Shown here: piece by piece, positions 21,281-31,000 of the stretch
Layout of the letters: every line of letters begins with the position of its first letter
How positions within the stretch are numbered: position 1 is the first letter of the stretch
Source of the DNA: a virus
Reading direction: 5' to 3' (one strand)
Length of the DNA: 40,800 bases
IMG/VR virus record: IMGVR_UViG_3300030098_004294
Coordinates: 1-40,800 of that record
Notes under the pieces: model-generated
Seen by the model: only the letters and a program-made list of their open reading frames with translations
Database searches by the model: none
Told to the model about the DNA's origin: nothing
Position numbers and translations under genes: made by a program

Positions 21281-24200
21281 AGAATTATACGAAATACGGA
21301 ACTTTAGCCAGGGAACTGTTACTAACTTAGCTCAGAGTGATATACACCCTGAAGCGGCATCAGCTAGTTTAGATATAGATCCAATAGCTGAAGATGGAAA
21401 ATTAGTTGGTATACCTGAAGATACAAAGATTGAAGACAATGTTGGTGGAAATGTAAATATACTATTAAACAATGTTACTGATTCATCGAAACATGATTTA
21501 ATATACTATAAGAATTCTGACAATACAGTGTATAAAGCTGAAGATATATATAGCGGAAGTGCTACTGGTTCTTCTATTGGAGTATTGACTGCATCAGGTG
21601 ATGATGTTTCTATGGAAGCAATTAATGGAGCAGTTCATTTAGGACAAGGTACAGGAACTAATGAAAATCCTCAATGGATTGGAAGAGCAGACCATAATCA
21701 ATGGGGTGTTACTCAAAGTGATGCTTTAATAATGGAAGATGACACATTATATGCTCCAAATACAATCAACGAAGCAACTACTGCATGTTCTGATGGAGTC
21801 TATTTATATATTGCTTATGCAGGATTAGATGGTACTAATGGATCACTATCAAGGCCATCTGATACAGATGAATTCTCTACAAATAGAGACTATAAATATT
21901 CAGCAGGTGAGATAACAAAGATTCGAGCCTATGGATATATAAATGGAATAACACTATCTACAAGCGAAGAAAGAATGTGGGTATTAACATCTAAACGATA
22001 TCCAGTTTCAAAGAATGATTCTACAGTAACAACTAATGAGCATATAATATATGAATTAGATACAAAAGATTTAAAGCAGATTGGTTCTTATACTACAAAT
22101 CTGCATACTTTAATAAGAGCTGATATCTACAATGTAGATGATAGCTTAACTTGGGCTGAATATACAGATGGATCTCTTGATTTATGGGAGAGTCTAAATA
22201 TCGCATGGAATGGTTCTACATTTCCATATCAAGGTGCGTTTAGTGATATAATTGAATTAACCAATAGTGCTAATGAGCGTGTATTATGGGTTTGTACTAC
22301 TGCTGGAGCTATATTTAATACCTATGGTACAGATATAACTACTGGAGGTTCATTAACATTTGCAAACAAAACCCCTAAAGGTTTAGGTTTTTATGAATCT
22401 TGCGACACTAGAACAATACCATATATAGGAAGACAAGATAGTGTAGTTAATGGTTCGTTTAATAATGGTGATGATGATGATTTAAACTGGTTAATTCCAG
22501 AGGTTCATTGTGCTTCTTTAATGCAATTATCGAATACAAATGATTCAGTAGGTATGTATTTTAGAATTGGAGATGACTATGCTGTTTATTACAGAGCTGC
22601 AGGTACTAATGTAGATGTTCGTGCAAGGTCTTTAATCGCTTTAATAAACCAAAATAATACTGGACATGATACAATATCTCAATCTGCAGCAGGAGTTTTA
22701 ATAAATAGGGTAAGTGATGCCACACCTTCATCTGAAGATAAACCTAGAAAACAACCTAATGTAATGTATAAATCTCCAAAGGATGTTAATAAATCTGCAT
22801 ATTCTCTTGTTAGAGCATCTAATTCATCAGTTGAAGATTGGAATATATATGAATTTGACAATCCTTCTACAGCTACTGCTGAATTGACTGATATTACAGT
22901 GTCAGCTGTAGAGTTAGACAATACATCATTAATTCCAATGAGAATATCTAATACTGAGATAATAGGTATTCCATCAGATGTATATAATACAGTAGGAGAT
23001 TGGAATGCTACTGATGCTGATACTGCAGCTGAAAGAAATTTATGGAGATCTTTGCGTAAGTTTACAGATGATAGTGGATGGACAGATACGCAATTAGGAG
23101 CTACTTTATACTTAAGTCAACGAGCTTTTAAAGTATATGAATCAGATATTGAATCAGATTACCATACATCAGGATTCGCTTATTCGTACAGATTTTCATT
23201 TGTCTATGATGGATATCAGGAATCACCATTAGGTGCCGCTAAACATGTCATTTCAAGCGGTAAAACAGTAAACCTTAGCTTTGTATTTACTACAGATAAC
23301 TTCCCTAAGAGAGTTACAGCACTTAGAGTATATAGAGCTCAAAGTATTTCAGCTACTGATACTACTATTGCAGGATTTCATAGTTTCTTAAAAGAGATTG
23401 ATATTGTTAATTATTCAAATGCAACTACCTCTGCATCAGGTACAGGTGATGATACAACAGATTATTTAGATGAAGGGAATGAGGTAATTGTTTCAAGCCA
23501 GAAGGTAATATCTATTGAAGATACAGGTGAAGTGGGAGCTACTTATGAAGTTATGTCTGGTGGTTTATTTGAAGGAATGGTTGATTCTAATGTTAAGTAT
23601 AAACTAAATACTCAATTAAATAACAGATTATTTGTTGCTGATATTAAACATGATACTATAGAAGGTGGTTCTAATTATATTGCAAAATCATTATCATATA
23701 GACCTTCTTTAATAAACCCACTTGATATACTTAAGCTTCCAGAAAAGCCTACAGCAATACAAGGATTTAATGGTAGGATCTATGCATTCTCTGAAAGTAG
23801 AACATATAAGATAGAACCTAATACATTCTTTATCGAAGATGTATTTGATGGAGCAGGATGTATTGGTCCAGATGCAGTAGCTGTATCAGATGCAGGGATG
23901 TGTTATTGTGATAATAACAATATCTATTTTCATACAGGACAAACGCCTGTAGCTATAGGAACTCCTATACTAAATGGTAATTCATCTGATGGATACTTAG
24001 ACCAATTAAATGTTTCTAATTTTAGTCCTAAGATTATATTTGAACCTAAAAGACAATCGTTTATAATATTCCATCATCTTACAAATGCATGGGTATTTAA
24101 CCTAACAAGGAAGGTGTGGAACTATTGGTCAACTACTAGACCTAATAATGTACTTAGTGGAAAACAAGGTGAGGTTTTATATGTTGATAATTCTGGAGAT

Positions 24201-24536
24201 GATTTGTATCACATGTTATCTTCAGGTACAAGAAAGAATTGGTCTTGGACTAGTGGAAAGTTAGGTATGGGGCAGAATACACAGAAGAAAAGATGGTATG
24301 ATGTAGTAACATCTTATGAAGGTGCAGCTCCTACTGTTGCAATAAGGTTTGATTATGATGGTAGTGATTATGGAACAGTAACAGCCGATACTAGTGTATC
24401 TAATATTAAGAAAGTAAATTTAAATAATCCCGACAATAAGAGGTTGATAAGAGTAAAACTAACAGGAGCTAGTAATACATCTAAAGTAGATGCTATTGGA
24501 TTTACATTTAGACGATTTGCTAAACTAATAGAGTAA
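21273..24536 (+). CDS. Tail nozzle-like protein (1087 aa)
   Basis: The N-terminus Y-E-I-R-N-F-S-Q-G-T-V-T-N-L, then D-I-H-P-E-A-A-S-A-S-L-D-I-D-P-I-A-E-D-G-K-L, is the usual N-terminal pattern of podovirus nozzle or tail tubular B proteins (f-x-G-G, a P-x-E-A stretch, N/D-V-D, G-x-L). The centre has a propeller-like repeat, with P-T-A-I-Q-G-F-N-G-R-I-Y-A-F-S and V-W-N-Y-W-S. It probably forms the tip of a short tail through which DNA and internal proteins pass. Length is larger than T7 gp12 but similar to nozzle proteins of other podovirus-like groups. Confidence 0.68.
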   Translation: MPKELYEIRNFSQGTVTNLAQSDIHPEAASASLDIDPIAEDGKLVGIPEDTKIEDNVGGNVNILLNNVTDSSKHDLIYYKNSDNTVYKAEDIYSGSATGSSIGVLTASGDDVSMEAINGAVHLGQGTGTNENPQWIGRADHNQWGVTQSDALIMEDDTLYAPNTINEATTACSDGVYLYIAYAGLDGTNGSLSRPSDTDEFSTNRDYKYSAGEITKIRAYGYINGITLSTSEERMWVLTSKRYPVSKNDSTVTTNEHIIYELDTKDLKQIGSYTTNLHTLIRADIYNVDDSLTWAEYTDGSLDLWESLNIAWNGSTFPYQGAFSDIIELTNSANERVLWVCTTAGAIFNTYGTDITTGGSLTFANKTPKGLGFYESCDTRTIPYIGRQDSVVNGSFNNGDDDDLNWLIPEVHCASLMQLSNTNDSVGMYFRIGDDYAVYYRAAGTNVDVRARSLIALINQNNTGHDTISQSAAGVLINRVSDATPSSEDKPRKQPNVMYKSPKDVNKSAYSLVRASNSSVEDWNIYEFDNPSTATAELTDITVSAVELDNTSLIPMRISNTEIIGIPSDVYNTVGDWNATDADTAAERNLWRSLRKFTDDSGWTDTQLGATLYLSQRAFKVYESDIESDYHTSGFAYSYRFSFVYDGYQESPLGAAKHVISSGKTVNLSFVFTTDNFPKRVTALRVYRAQSISATDTTIAGFHSFLKEIDIVNYSNATTSASGTGDDTTDYLDEGNEVIVSSQKVISIEDTGEVGATYEVMSGGLFEGMVDSNVKYKLNTQLNNRLFVADIKHDTIEGGSNYIAKSLSYRPSLINPLDILKLPEKPTAIQGFNGRIYAFSESRTYKIEPNTFFIEDVFDGAGCIGPDAVAVSDAGMCYCDNNNIYFHTGQTPVAIGTPILNGNSSDGYLDQLNVSNFSPKIIFEPKRQSFIIFHHLTNAWVFNLTRKVWNYWSTTRPNNVLSGKQGEVLYVDNSGDDLYHMLSSGTRKNWSWTSGKLGMGQNTQKKRWYDVVTSYEGAAPTVAIRFDYDGSDYGTVTADTSVSNIKKVNLNNPDNKRLIRVKLTGASNTSKVDAIGFTFRRFAKLIE

Positions 24537-25174
24537 TGCCAACAGAACTAAAAAGAAAACCTACAAGTGTACCATCAGATATGGATAGAGTTGTTCAGAC
24601 CATATATGATGATATTAATGATATAATCAAATCGGTTAATCAATTTGATGTATCTGGAGAAACACACCTAGGTGAGGTTGGTGATACTAGAGTAATACAA
24701 GAAGAACAAATAGATGGAACTACTAAGTACTTTATTGAGTTTAAATCTAGAGATGGATGGGCAAGAACAGAAGGTTCTTTATTAACAGATATAACAAATG
24801 TTAAAACACCAAATCCTTCTTTAGTAAATGAAATATCAAATGGAACTTATAGTTCTGAAAATTGGGGAAATTACAAGCTCATTGAATGTGATACAACTTC
24901 AGGTGATGTATTGATATATGGTATAAATCAGGGAGTGAAAGGACAAATTTTATATATAAGTAAAAAAGCAAGTGCAAATAATGTTAAATTATATAACGAT
25001 GCACAAACAGGAAGTACCACTGCACTAGTAAATAACAGATTGTTATTGCCCGATTGTACAGCAACAGATGGTACAGATTACATAACAATAGACACAGGTT
25101 ATGGTGGAGCAACATTCATTTACAACGGTTTAAATTGGATTTGCATTTCACATACTGGTGTAGTAACAGCTTAA
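24536..25174 (+). CDS. Virion-associated protein (212 aa)
   Basis: Follows the nozzle gene with a TAATG overlap. The N-terminal 60 residues are a basic/acidic helical region; the C-terminal 80 resemble a small beta fold (L-I-Y-G-I-N-Q-G-V-K-G-Q-I-L-Y-I, then G-A-T-F-I-Y-N-G-L-N-W-I-C-I-S), the pattern of fibre or nozzle tip domains. Probably binds the nozzle. No enzyme motif. Confidence 0.5.
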   Translation: MPTELKRKPTSVPSDMDRVVQTIYDDINDIIKSVNQFDVSGETHLGEVGDTRVIQEEQIDGTTKYFIEFKSRDGWARTEGSLLTDITNVKTPNPSLVNEISNGTYSSENWGNYKLIECDTTSGDVLIYGINQGVKGQILYISKKASANNVKLYNDAQTGSTTALVNNRLLLPDCTATDGTDYITIDTGYGGATFIYNGLNWICISHTGVVTA

Positions 25175-25183
25175 GGAGAATAT

Positions 25184-26041
25184 ATGGGTAATTTTTTTCA
25201 AGATGCTTGGAATGCAGTAACAGGTCAAGTAACAGAAGATGAAATACAAACGGTAGATTGGGAGAATCAAACATGGAATCCTGATTGGAATACAACTTTT
25301 CAAAATGCTACTGCTCAAGGATATACAGGTGAAGGGTATGATGCCACTCAAGCTGGATTCCAAACTGGTGAACAGTTTAAAAATATTTTAGAGCAAGCAT
25401 TAACTCAATCTGGACAATTCTTTGACCAGTCTCAACAATTTTTAGATCCATCAAGTGGGTTCTATAGAAATGCACAAGGACAACTAGTTAGAGCTGGTGG
25501 TCAAATGGCAGGACAGCAAAGTGCACAGCAAAGTGCAGAGCTTGCTGCTAGAGGAATTGGTGGAGGTGGATTAAGAAGTTTATTAGGTGGACAGAATTAT
25601 ACATCTGCCATGGATACTATAGGTGGTAATATGACCAATATGTATATGCAAGGAGCTGGTATAGGTACAGGATTAGCAAATGTTGGTTCAGGACTTTTAG
25701 GTCAAGCTGGTACAATGTCTACATCTCAAGAGGCAAACATTCTACAAACTGCTTTGGCAAATCAACAAGCTACAAATCAAGCATCTGCATTTACAGCTGA
25801 TGCAACAAATGTAGCCAATCAATTTACTGCAAATGCTAGAAATCAAATGGCGCAATTTAATGCACAGCAAAATTTACAAAATCAACAATTTAATGCAAGC
25901 AATCAAATGAACTTTACTACTTGGAATGCAGCTCAAGACTTTGCAGCTGACCAATTCAATGCAAGTCAACATAATGCAGCAACAATGGCTAATGCAGAGA
26001 ACGAAGCTAACTTTTGGCAAAGTTGGATTCCAGGTTCATAA
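25184..26041 (+). CDS. Ejection-type internal virion protein (285 aa)
   Basis: Strongly Asn/Gln/Ala-rich, with the last 140 residues a regular helical run of repeated N-Q-F-x-A-type units (for example N-Q-Q-A-T-N-Q-A-S-A-F-T-A-D-A-T). The N-terminus is short and polar. Composition and place between nozzle and giant protein match the small gp14-type internal proteins that are ejected and form a channel across the cell envelope. A long ejectable helix bundle fits this role. AAGGAG precedes the ATG. Confidence 0.55.
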   Translation: MGNFFQDAWNAVTGQVTEDEIQTVDWENQTWNPDWNTTFQNATAQGYTGEGYDATQAGFQTGEQFKNILEQALTQSGQFFDQSQQFLDPSSGFYRNAQGQLVRAGGQMAGQQSAQQSAELAARGIGGGGLRSLLGGQNYTSAMDTIGGNMTNMYMQGAGIGTGLANVGSGLLGQAGTMSTSQEANILQTALANQQATNQASAFTADATNVANQFTANARNQMAQFNAQQNLQNQQFNASNQMNFTTWNAAQDFAADQFNASQHNAATMANAENEANFWQSWIPGS

Positions 26042-26060
26042 TTAAAATAGAGAGGTAAGT

Positions 26061-27422
26061 ATGTCAAACGGATTCAGAGCACCTGGTATAGTTGGTGGTG
26101 GAAGGATTATACAAGGTCCAAAAGTGGATTATTCACCAATAGTTAGAGCTAAAGAAAGATGGGATGAGTCTCTTCATAAAACAAAAGATAGAAAGTTAAA
26201 GGATAAGGCTTTAGAACTAGAGGCTATTAATTTAATGTTTCAACAATTTAGCCCTGTTGGTGAAGATGGAAATGTTGACCCTAAATTTGCAGAGCTAATG
26301 GATAACTTTCTAACTGATAGAGGAGTTACAAAGCATAGAAGAAATAATCTAATTTCTAATGTTTCTAATTTATATTCAGATTGGAAGAATAAAAACAACC
26401 AAGATAACAATCAAGTAACTGATAATAACCAAGTAACTGATAATAATCAAGTTACCAATCTTAACAATCAAGTACCTGATAACAATCAAGTAACTAATGT
26501 TAACAATCAGCCAACTAACATTAACAATCAGCCTAATGTTAACAATCAAACTAATGTTAATAATCAGCAGACTAATCAACAGACCAATCAATTTAAAAGC
26601 GAAATAAATGAAATTGATGACACTTCAGGGTGGTTTAGGGATGATAAATCTACAGATCCAAATAAGCCAGAAGGTGCAAGCCACTATAATCAATTACTTG
26701 GAAAATGGGTAGACTCACAAGGTTATCCTATTCAAGGTTTAAAAGGTGGAGGATATATGCCAGGAAATGAAACTGGTGATAAGAATCTAATTAGAACAGA
26801 GGATGGTGAATATGTTTTAAATAGAAACGCTGTTGATGCTATAGGTAAAGGTTATTTGGATTGGATAAATTTTGAAGAACATCCAAGACATGAAAAACCT
26901 AAAGGCTATCAACAAGGTGGAGGTGTTGGTTGGAGATTAAAGCCTGGTCTTGAGAAAGGATATAAAGACTTAAAGACTGATGATTGGTTTTCTGACCAAA
27001 TGGAAAGAAGATTAGATTATGACAGAGATAGAAATAAACTAACTAGAGATTATCAACATCAATATGAAGACCAATGGTTACCATGGATGGCTTCATTCTT
27101 ACCTGATTTCTTAGAGAAGCCTTTATTCAACATGATGGTTGAAGAAACTCCAGAAATGAATTGGAGAGCAGGTGATACTTATGAAGATTGGGCTGAGTTT
27201 AAAGCAAAGCAAAGTGCTTTAAATAAGCTTGGAGAATTTACTCCAGAAAGTGTACCTGAAGGTGTAAATCTAAGACCTGAGCATTATCAAGCAATGTATC
27301 AGTTGTATGATATGCCACAAGCAAACTTAAAACACCAATGGTCTAATGAGTCCTTGAAGAACGAGATGGCAAGGTCTCTATTTGATTCTGGCTCATGGAT
27401 AGACCAGTGGTTTGGACAATAA
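26061..27422 (+). CDS. Ejection-type protein with tape-measure-like motif (453 aa)
   Basis: Residues of about 112-176 are repeats of N-N-Q-V-T and N-N-Q-type units. After that comes a segment found at the C-termini of many tape-measure proteins: G-Y-M-P-G-N-E-T-G-D, G-E-Y-V-L-N-R-N-A-V-D-A-I-G (249-262), L-D-W-I-N and then G-Y-Q-Q-G-G-G-V (282-289). The last 165 residues are helical. It lies between the gp14-like gene and the giant gene, so I read it as a second internal/ejection protein. Function of the motif is unknown; in other phages it is often near the end of a long structural chain. Confidence 0.55.
   Translation: MSNGFRAPGIVGGGRIIQGPKVDYSPIVRAKERWDESLHKTKDRKLKDKALELEAINLMFQQFSPVGEDGNVDPKFAELMDNFLTDRGVTKHRRNNLISNVSNLYSDWKNKNNQDNNQVTDNNQVTDNNQVTNLNNQVPDNNQVTNVNNQPTNINNQPNVNNQTNVNNQQTNQQTNQFKSEINEIDDTSGWFRDDKSTDPNKPEGASHYNQLLGKWVDSQGYPIQGLKGGGYMPGNETGDKNLIRTEDGEYVLNRNAVDAIGKGYLDWINFEEHPRHEKPKGYQQGGGVGWRLKPGLEKGYKDLKTDDWFSDQMERRLDYDRDRNKLTRDYQHQYEDQWLPWMASFLPDFLEKPLFNMMVEETPEMNWRAGDTYEDWAEFKAKQSALNKLGEFTPESVPEGVNLRPEHYQAMYQLYDMPQANLKHQWSNESLKNEMARSLFDSGSWIDQWFGQ
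26391..26592 (+). repeat. N-N-Q-V-T coding tandem repeat
   Basis: About 200 bases of short repeats (units such as AATAACCAAGTAACTGAT with variation) coding for N-N-Q-V-T-D and N-N-Q-P-type units, residues of about 112-176 of the 453-residue protein. Variation between units looks like slippage plus drift; the result is an unstructured linker. Confidence 0.8.
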
Positions 27423-27431
27423 GGAGATTCT

Positions 27432-28094
27432 ATGGATTATGATATACTAAAAGAAACATTAAATAGATATAACACAGATAGATTGAATTTAAAACCTTCT
27501 AGAGCTATGCAACTTGCTAGATTAGCAAAATCTACAGGTGAAGATTTTAATGTTCGTTCTCAACCTTTAGAGAAGGGTTTGTTTGATTTTGGAGATATGG
27601 CTTTATTTGGATTATTGCCTAATACATGGAGACCTGAATCTCCAGGAGAAGATATCTTTGGAGAGACTGACATTGATAGATTGTCTGGAAATATTGGTGC
27701 ATTAACAGGGTTAGTTGCAGGTGGAGCTGGTCTTGTTAAAGGTGCTAAATATGGATGGGGAGCTTTAAAAGGAATGCTTGCAAGAAAGAAATCCCAAGAT
27801 ATTGCATCTAAGTTATTAAAAGGTAATGTAATGGAAACTCCTGTTCTACAATTAGGACAAGGAACTCCTTTACAACTAGGTCAAGGTCCATTAAGAATAG
27901 GTCAAGGAACTATAGCTTTAGCTGACCCTAGAAGACCTAATCCATTATTAGATGTTTATGGTAGAAATAGATATCCTATGAACTTACCATCAATAAGTCC
28001 AGCTAGAGGTTCTTTTGGAGCGGATAGTTTTGAAGATGCTCTCTCATATAATCAATGGCTAACAGGTGGAATACCTACACGAAGAATAGGATAA
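27432..28094 (+). CDS. Virion protein with an N-terminal module like that of the giant protein (220 aa)
   Basis: The first 105 residues follow the same pattern as the first 120 of the 2674-residue protein next door. Both have a helix with L-A-x-x-(S/T)-G-x-x-F, then G-x-L-T/F positions and a D/H-x-L-S/G-G-x-x-G-A-L-x-G stretch rich in Gly and Leu that could touch membrane. After that comes a basic linker, three copies of L-Q/R-L/I-G-Q-G (139-159) and a Pro-rich tail. The shared module suggests a common virion-loading or docking signal for internal proteins. It ends one base before the giant gene starts. Confidence 0.5.
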   Translation: MDYDILKETLNRYNTDRLNLKPSRAMQLARLAKSTGEDFNVRSQPLEKGLFDFGDMALFGLLPNTWRPESPGEDIFGETDIDRLSGNIGALTGLVAGGAGLVKGAKYGWGALKGMLARKKSQDIASKLLKGNVMETPVLQLGQGTPLQLGQGPLRIGQGTIALADPRRPNPLLDVYGRNRYPMNLPSISPARGSFGADSFEDALSYNQWLTGGIPTRRIG

Positions 28095-31000
28095 ATGACC
28101 AATCCTTATGCAAACAGGGTAAATTCTCTAATAAATACTTATAGAGCTAATCCTCATTTATTTAATGATGACCAGTTAGATGAGTTACAAGAATTAGCTG
28201 ACCAATCTGGGATAAATTTTTCTCCCATTAGGCAAGAGTTTCGATTAAGAGATGTTGTTGAACAAGCCTCAGCAGGTTTCTTTGAAGGCTTGACTACAAT
28301 CCCTATAGGTGAGAAACCTAGAACAACTTACGAAAGCATTGCCCACTCCCTTGGTCACTTGGCAGGCTTCGCTCCTGGAATACTTGCATCCCCTTTAAAA
28401 CTCGCTGCCAAAGGTGTAAGGAAACTAGGAGCTGAAGCCTTGGGTGAGGGAATAGAATATGGAGCTCAAGTAGCTAGTAGAAACATATCAGCACCAATGT
28501 TATTTGGTGATTGGGTTACTCAGAAAGGATTTGAAGCTGGTTTAAAGAAATCCAAAATGGAAACTTTAGACTTTATGAAGAAAGGTGCAGCTACACGATC
28601 CATTGCACAGCAATCTGTTCATCTAGCATCTGCCTCAGCAATGTCTGCTATATGGAAAGGTCCTGATGAAATAATGAATTCATTTATATATGGTGGGGCT
28701 GCAGGTGCTATGTTTGGTGGTTTAGGTGAATTCACAGCTGTTGGTAATCTATTAAAAAGCAACAATGTTATTCATCATAAGAAAGCAGAACAGCGTATTA
28801 AATCAGCTATAGGTGCTTCAATGTTAGGTGGTCCTGCTGCAATTAGAGGTGAACCTATTGAATCAATCTTATACGAAACTTTACTTGGTGGATATTTCGG
28901 ATATAAATCAAGACCTGCACATGAAGCTGAAGGTGGTAAGTTTATACAAGATTTAGCTTATTATCCAGAGCGTGATATAATATTTAGACCTGAGAAGCAT
29001 CCTAATTATAAAGACTATTCTAAGAAAACTAAAGAGTATATTATGGATACTTCTGTAGAGCAATCAAAAACATATCTTATAAATCAATATCCTGATATAT
29101 CTAAGGCAGATTGGGATAAACATTTCAGGTTAATTGCAGAGCAAGATTATGGTAAGAATCCAACACAAGAACAAATTAATAATGTTGCTAGACAAGAAGC
29201 TAATCAACACTACTATGGAAATTTTGAATATGTTAAAAATCAATTTGAAACCCCAAATCCGTCCGTAGAGGACCCTTATGCTAGACAAGAGGATATGGAC
29301 CACTCAGTGGAGATCCCTCCTAAAACAAGCAATTTAGACGCTCAAAAGGCTAGATTGAAGGATAATCCTGTGTTCATAGTAGATGTTAGTGGTGAAATGG
29401 TCCTTATTCAAGGTAAAGTTGGAAACTTTAAAGGTAAGAACTTAGGGGATAAAAGAGTTGATAGACCTTTAACCAATTTACAAGGTCAAAATTTTACAGA
29501 ATTACAATATGTATACTTACCATCTAAAGGTTTATTTCAAAAAGGTGTAAAGCCATTAAAAGTACAGATGGAATATGACAAGGTAACAAAAACTACCAAA
29601 TTAGTACCTGTTATGAAAGCTAATGACTGGTTTAGATTGGGTAACAATTTAGACAGACAGAATTACTATATATATGGTGGTGTAAAAGATAAAGGTACTT
29701 TAACTGTAAAGCAGTATCATCTTGATTATGGACAACATTCAGTTGAATCTTTAATTAAAGAATTAGCCAGAACACCACAAGAAGCTAGAGAATTAACACA
29801 ATCCTACAAAGATAGTTTACAATTAGAAGCTGAATGGTACAATAGAAGCATTGATGAAGTTAGAGGCTTACATGATAGGAAGTGGGTTTCTAATGTACTA
29901 TCTGACGGTACTGAACAAGGATTGTATAGAACTGGCAGTGGAGATTTAAGTCAGATAAATAGATTGATGAACACTGATTACTTTATTAAGAATGTTGTTG
30001 ATTTTAACAAACGACAACAACTACCTAATGATAAAGGAATACCATTACCTGCTGATACTTTTCCTGGTCCATTAAAAACTATCATACTAAATGATTATAT
30101 TGATGTAAAGTCAGATGCGTATAAAGTAAAAGACTCTAAAGGAAATATTGAAACAAAATATAATGAAAGTAATACTGATGGTACTATACTATTTACTCCT
30201 GACAAATTCAATACAATGATGAAGAAGATGGGTTTACCAACTAAAAATGTTAGTATGAATAAACCTGTTATTGTATGGAGGCATGGTAATGGTGTCTTGC
30301 AAGTTAAAGCAGCTGGAGCTGTAGCAGATGGACCTATGTTAGATTTGATGAAACAAAAAGGTGTTGATGTTGCAATATTTAAGAGTGCTGCTAAACAAAC
30401 AGGTGAGTTAAAATCTCACGACTATTGGTATGTAGAAGGTAATAAAAAGTATGGTTCCGATTTTGAAGCTCAAGATATATTAAACTTAGACCCTACATCT
30501 ATTAGAATAAATACAAATACATTTGAAAATCCAAAGAGAATGTATGGTACACATTTTGTAAGACAATTCTTTGGAAATTTAAACGAAGTTCAAAATCCAA
30601 AAGTCTTAGATATGGTATTCAATGAGTACTTTGTTAAGTCCTATGAAGGTACTACAAAAGCTAAAGAATCTATAGATAAATACTTTGAAGGATTACAACA
30701 AGGGAAGGATATAGAATTAAAGAATATAAATATAGATGACATTCCTTTGAGTTATATACATAGAATATATGATGCACATTTTAATACTAAAGCTGGAAAA
30801 ATGCTTAGAGATCAAATCTTCAAGTTAGAGAAAGAAGGTAAATTAGAACTCGTAGATGATTTTACTCAATCGGAATACAGAGATTGGTTAGCAAGAAATG
30901 ATAGGATGATAGAGATATCTGAAGCAAGTGAATCTGTTGTTAAACTATTTAAGCATACTAGGAACTATGCAGATAAAGTATATAAGAAGTATTTAATAAA

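Noticed and set aside
26376-26591. Minus-strand frame of 71 codons rich in Ile and Leu
   Set aside because: It is the shadow of the N-N-Q repeat coding region and has no SD.
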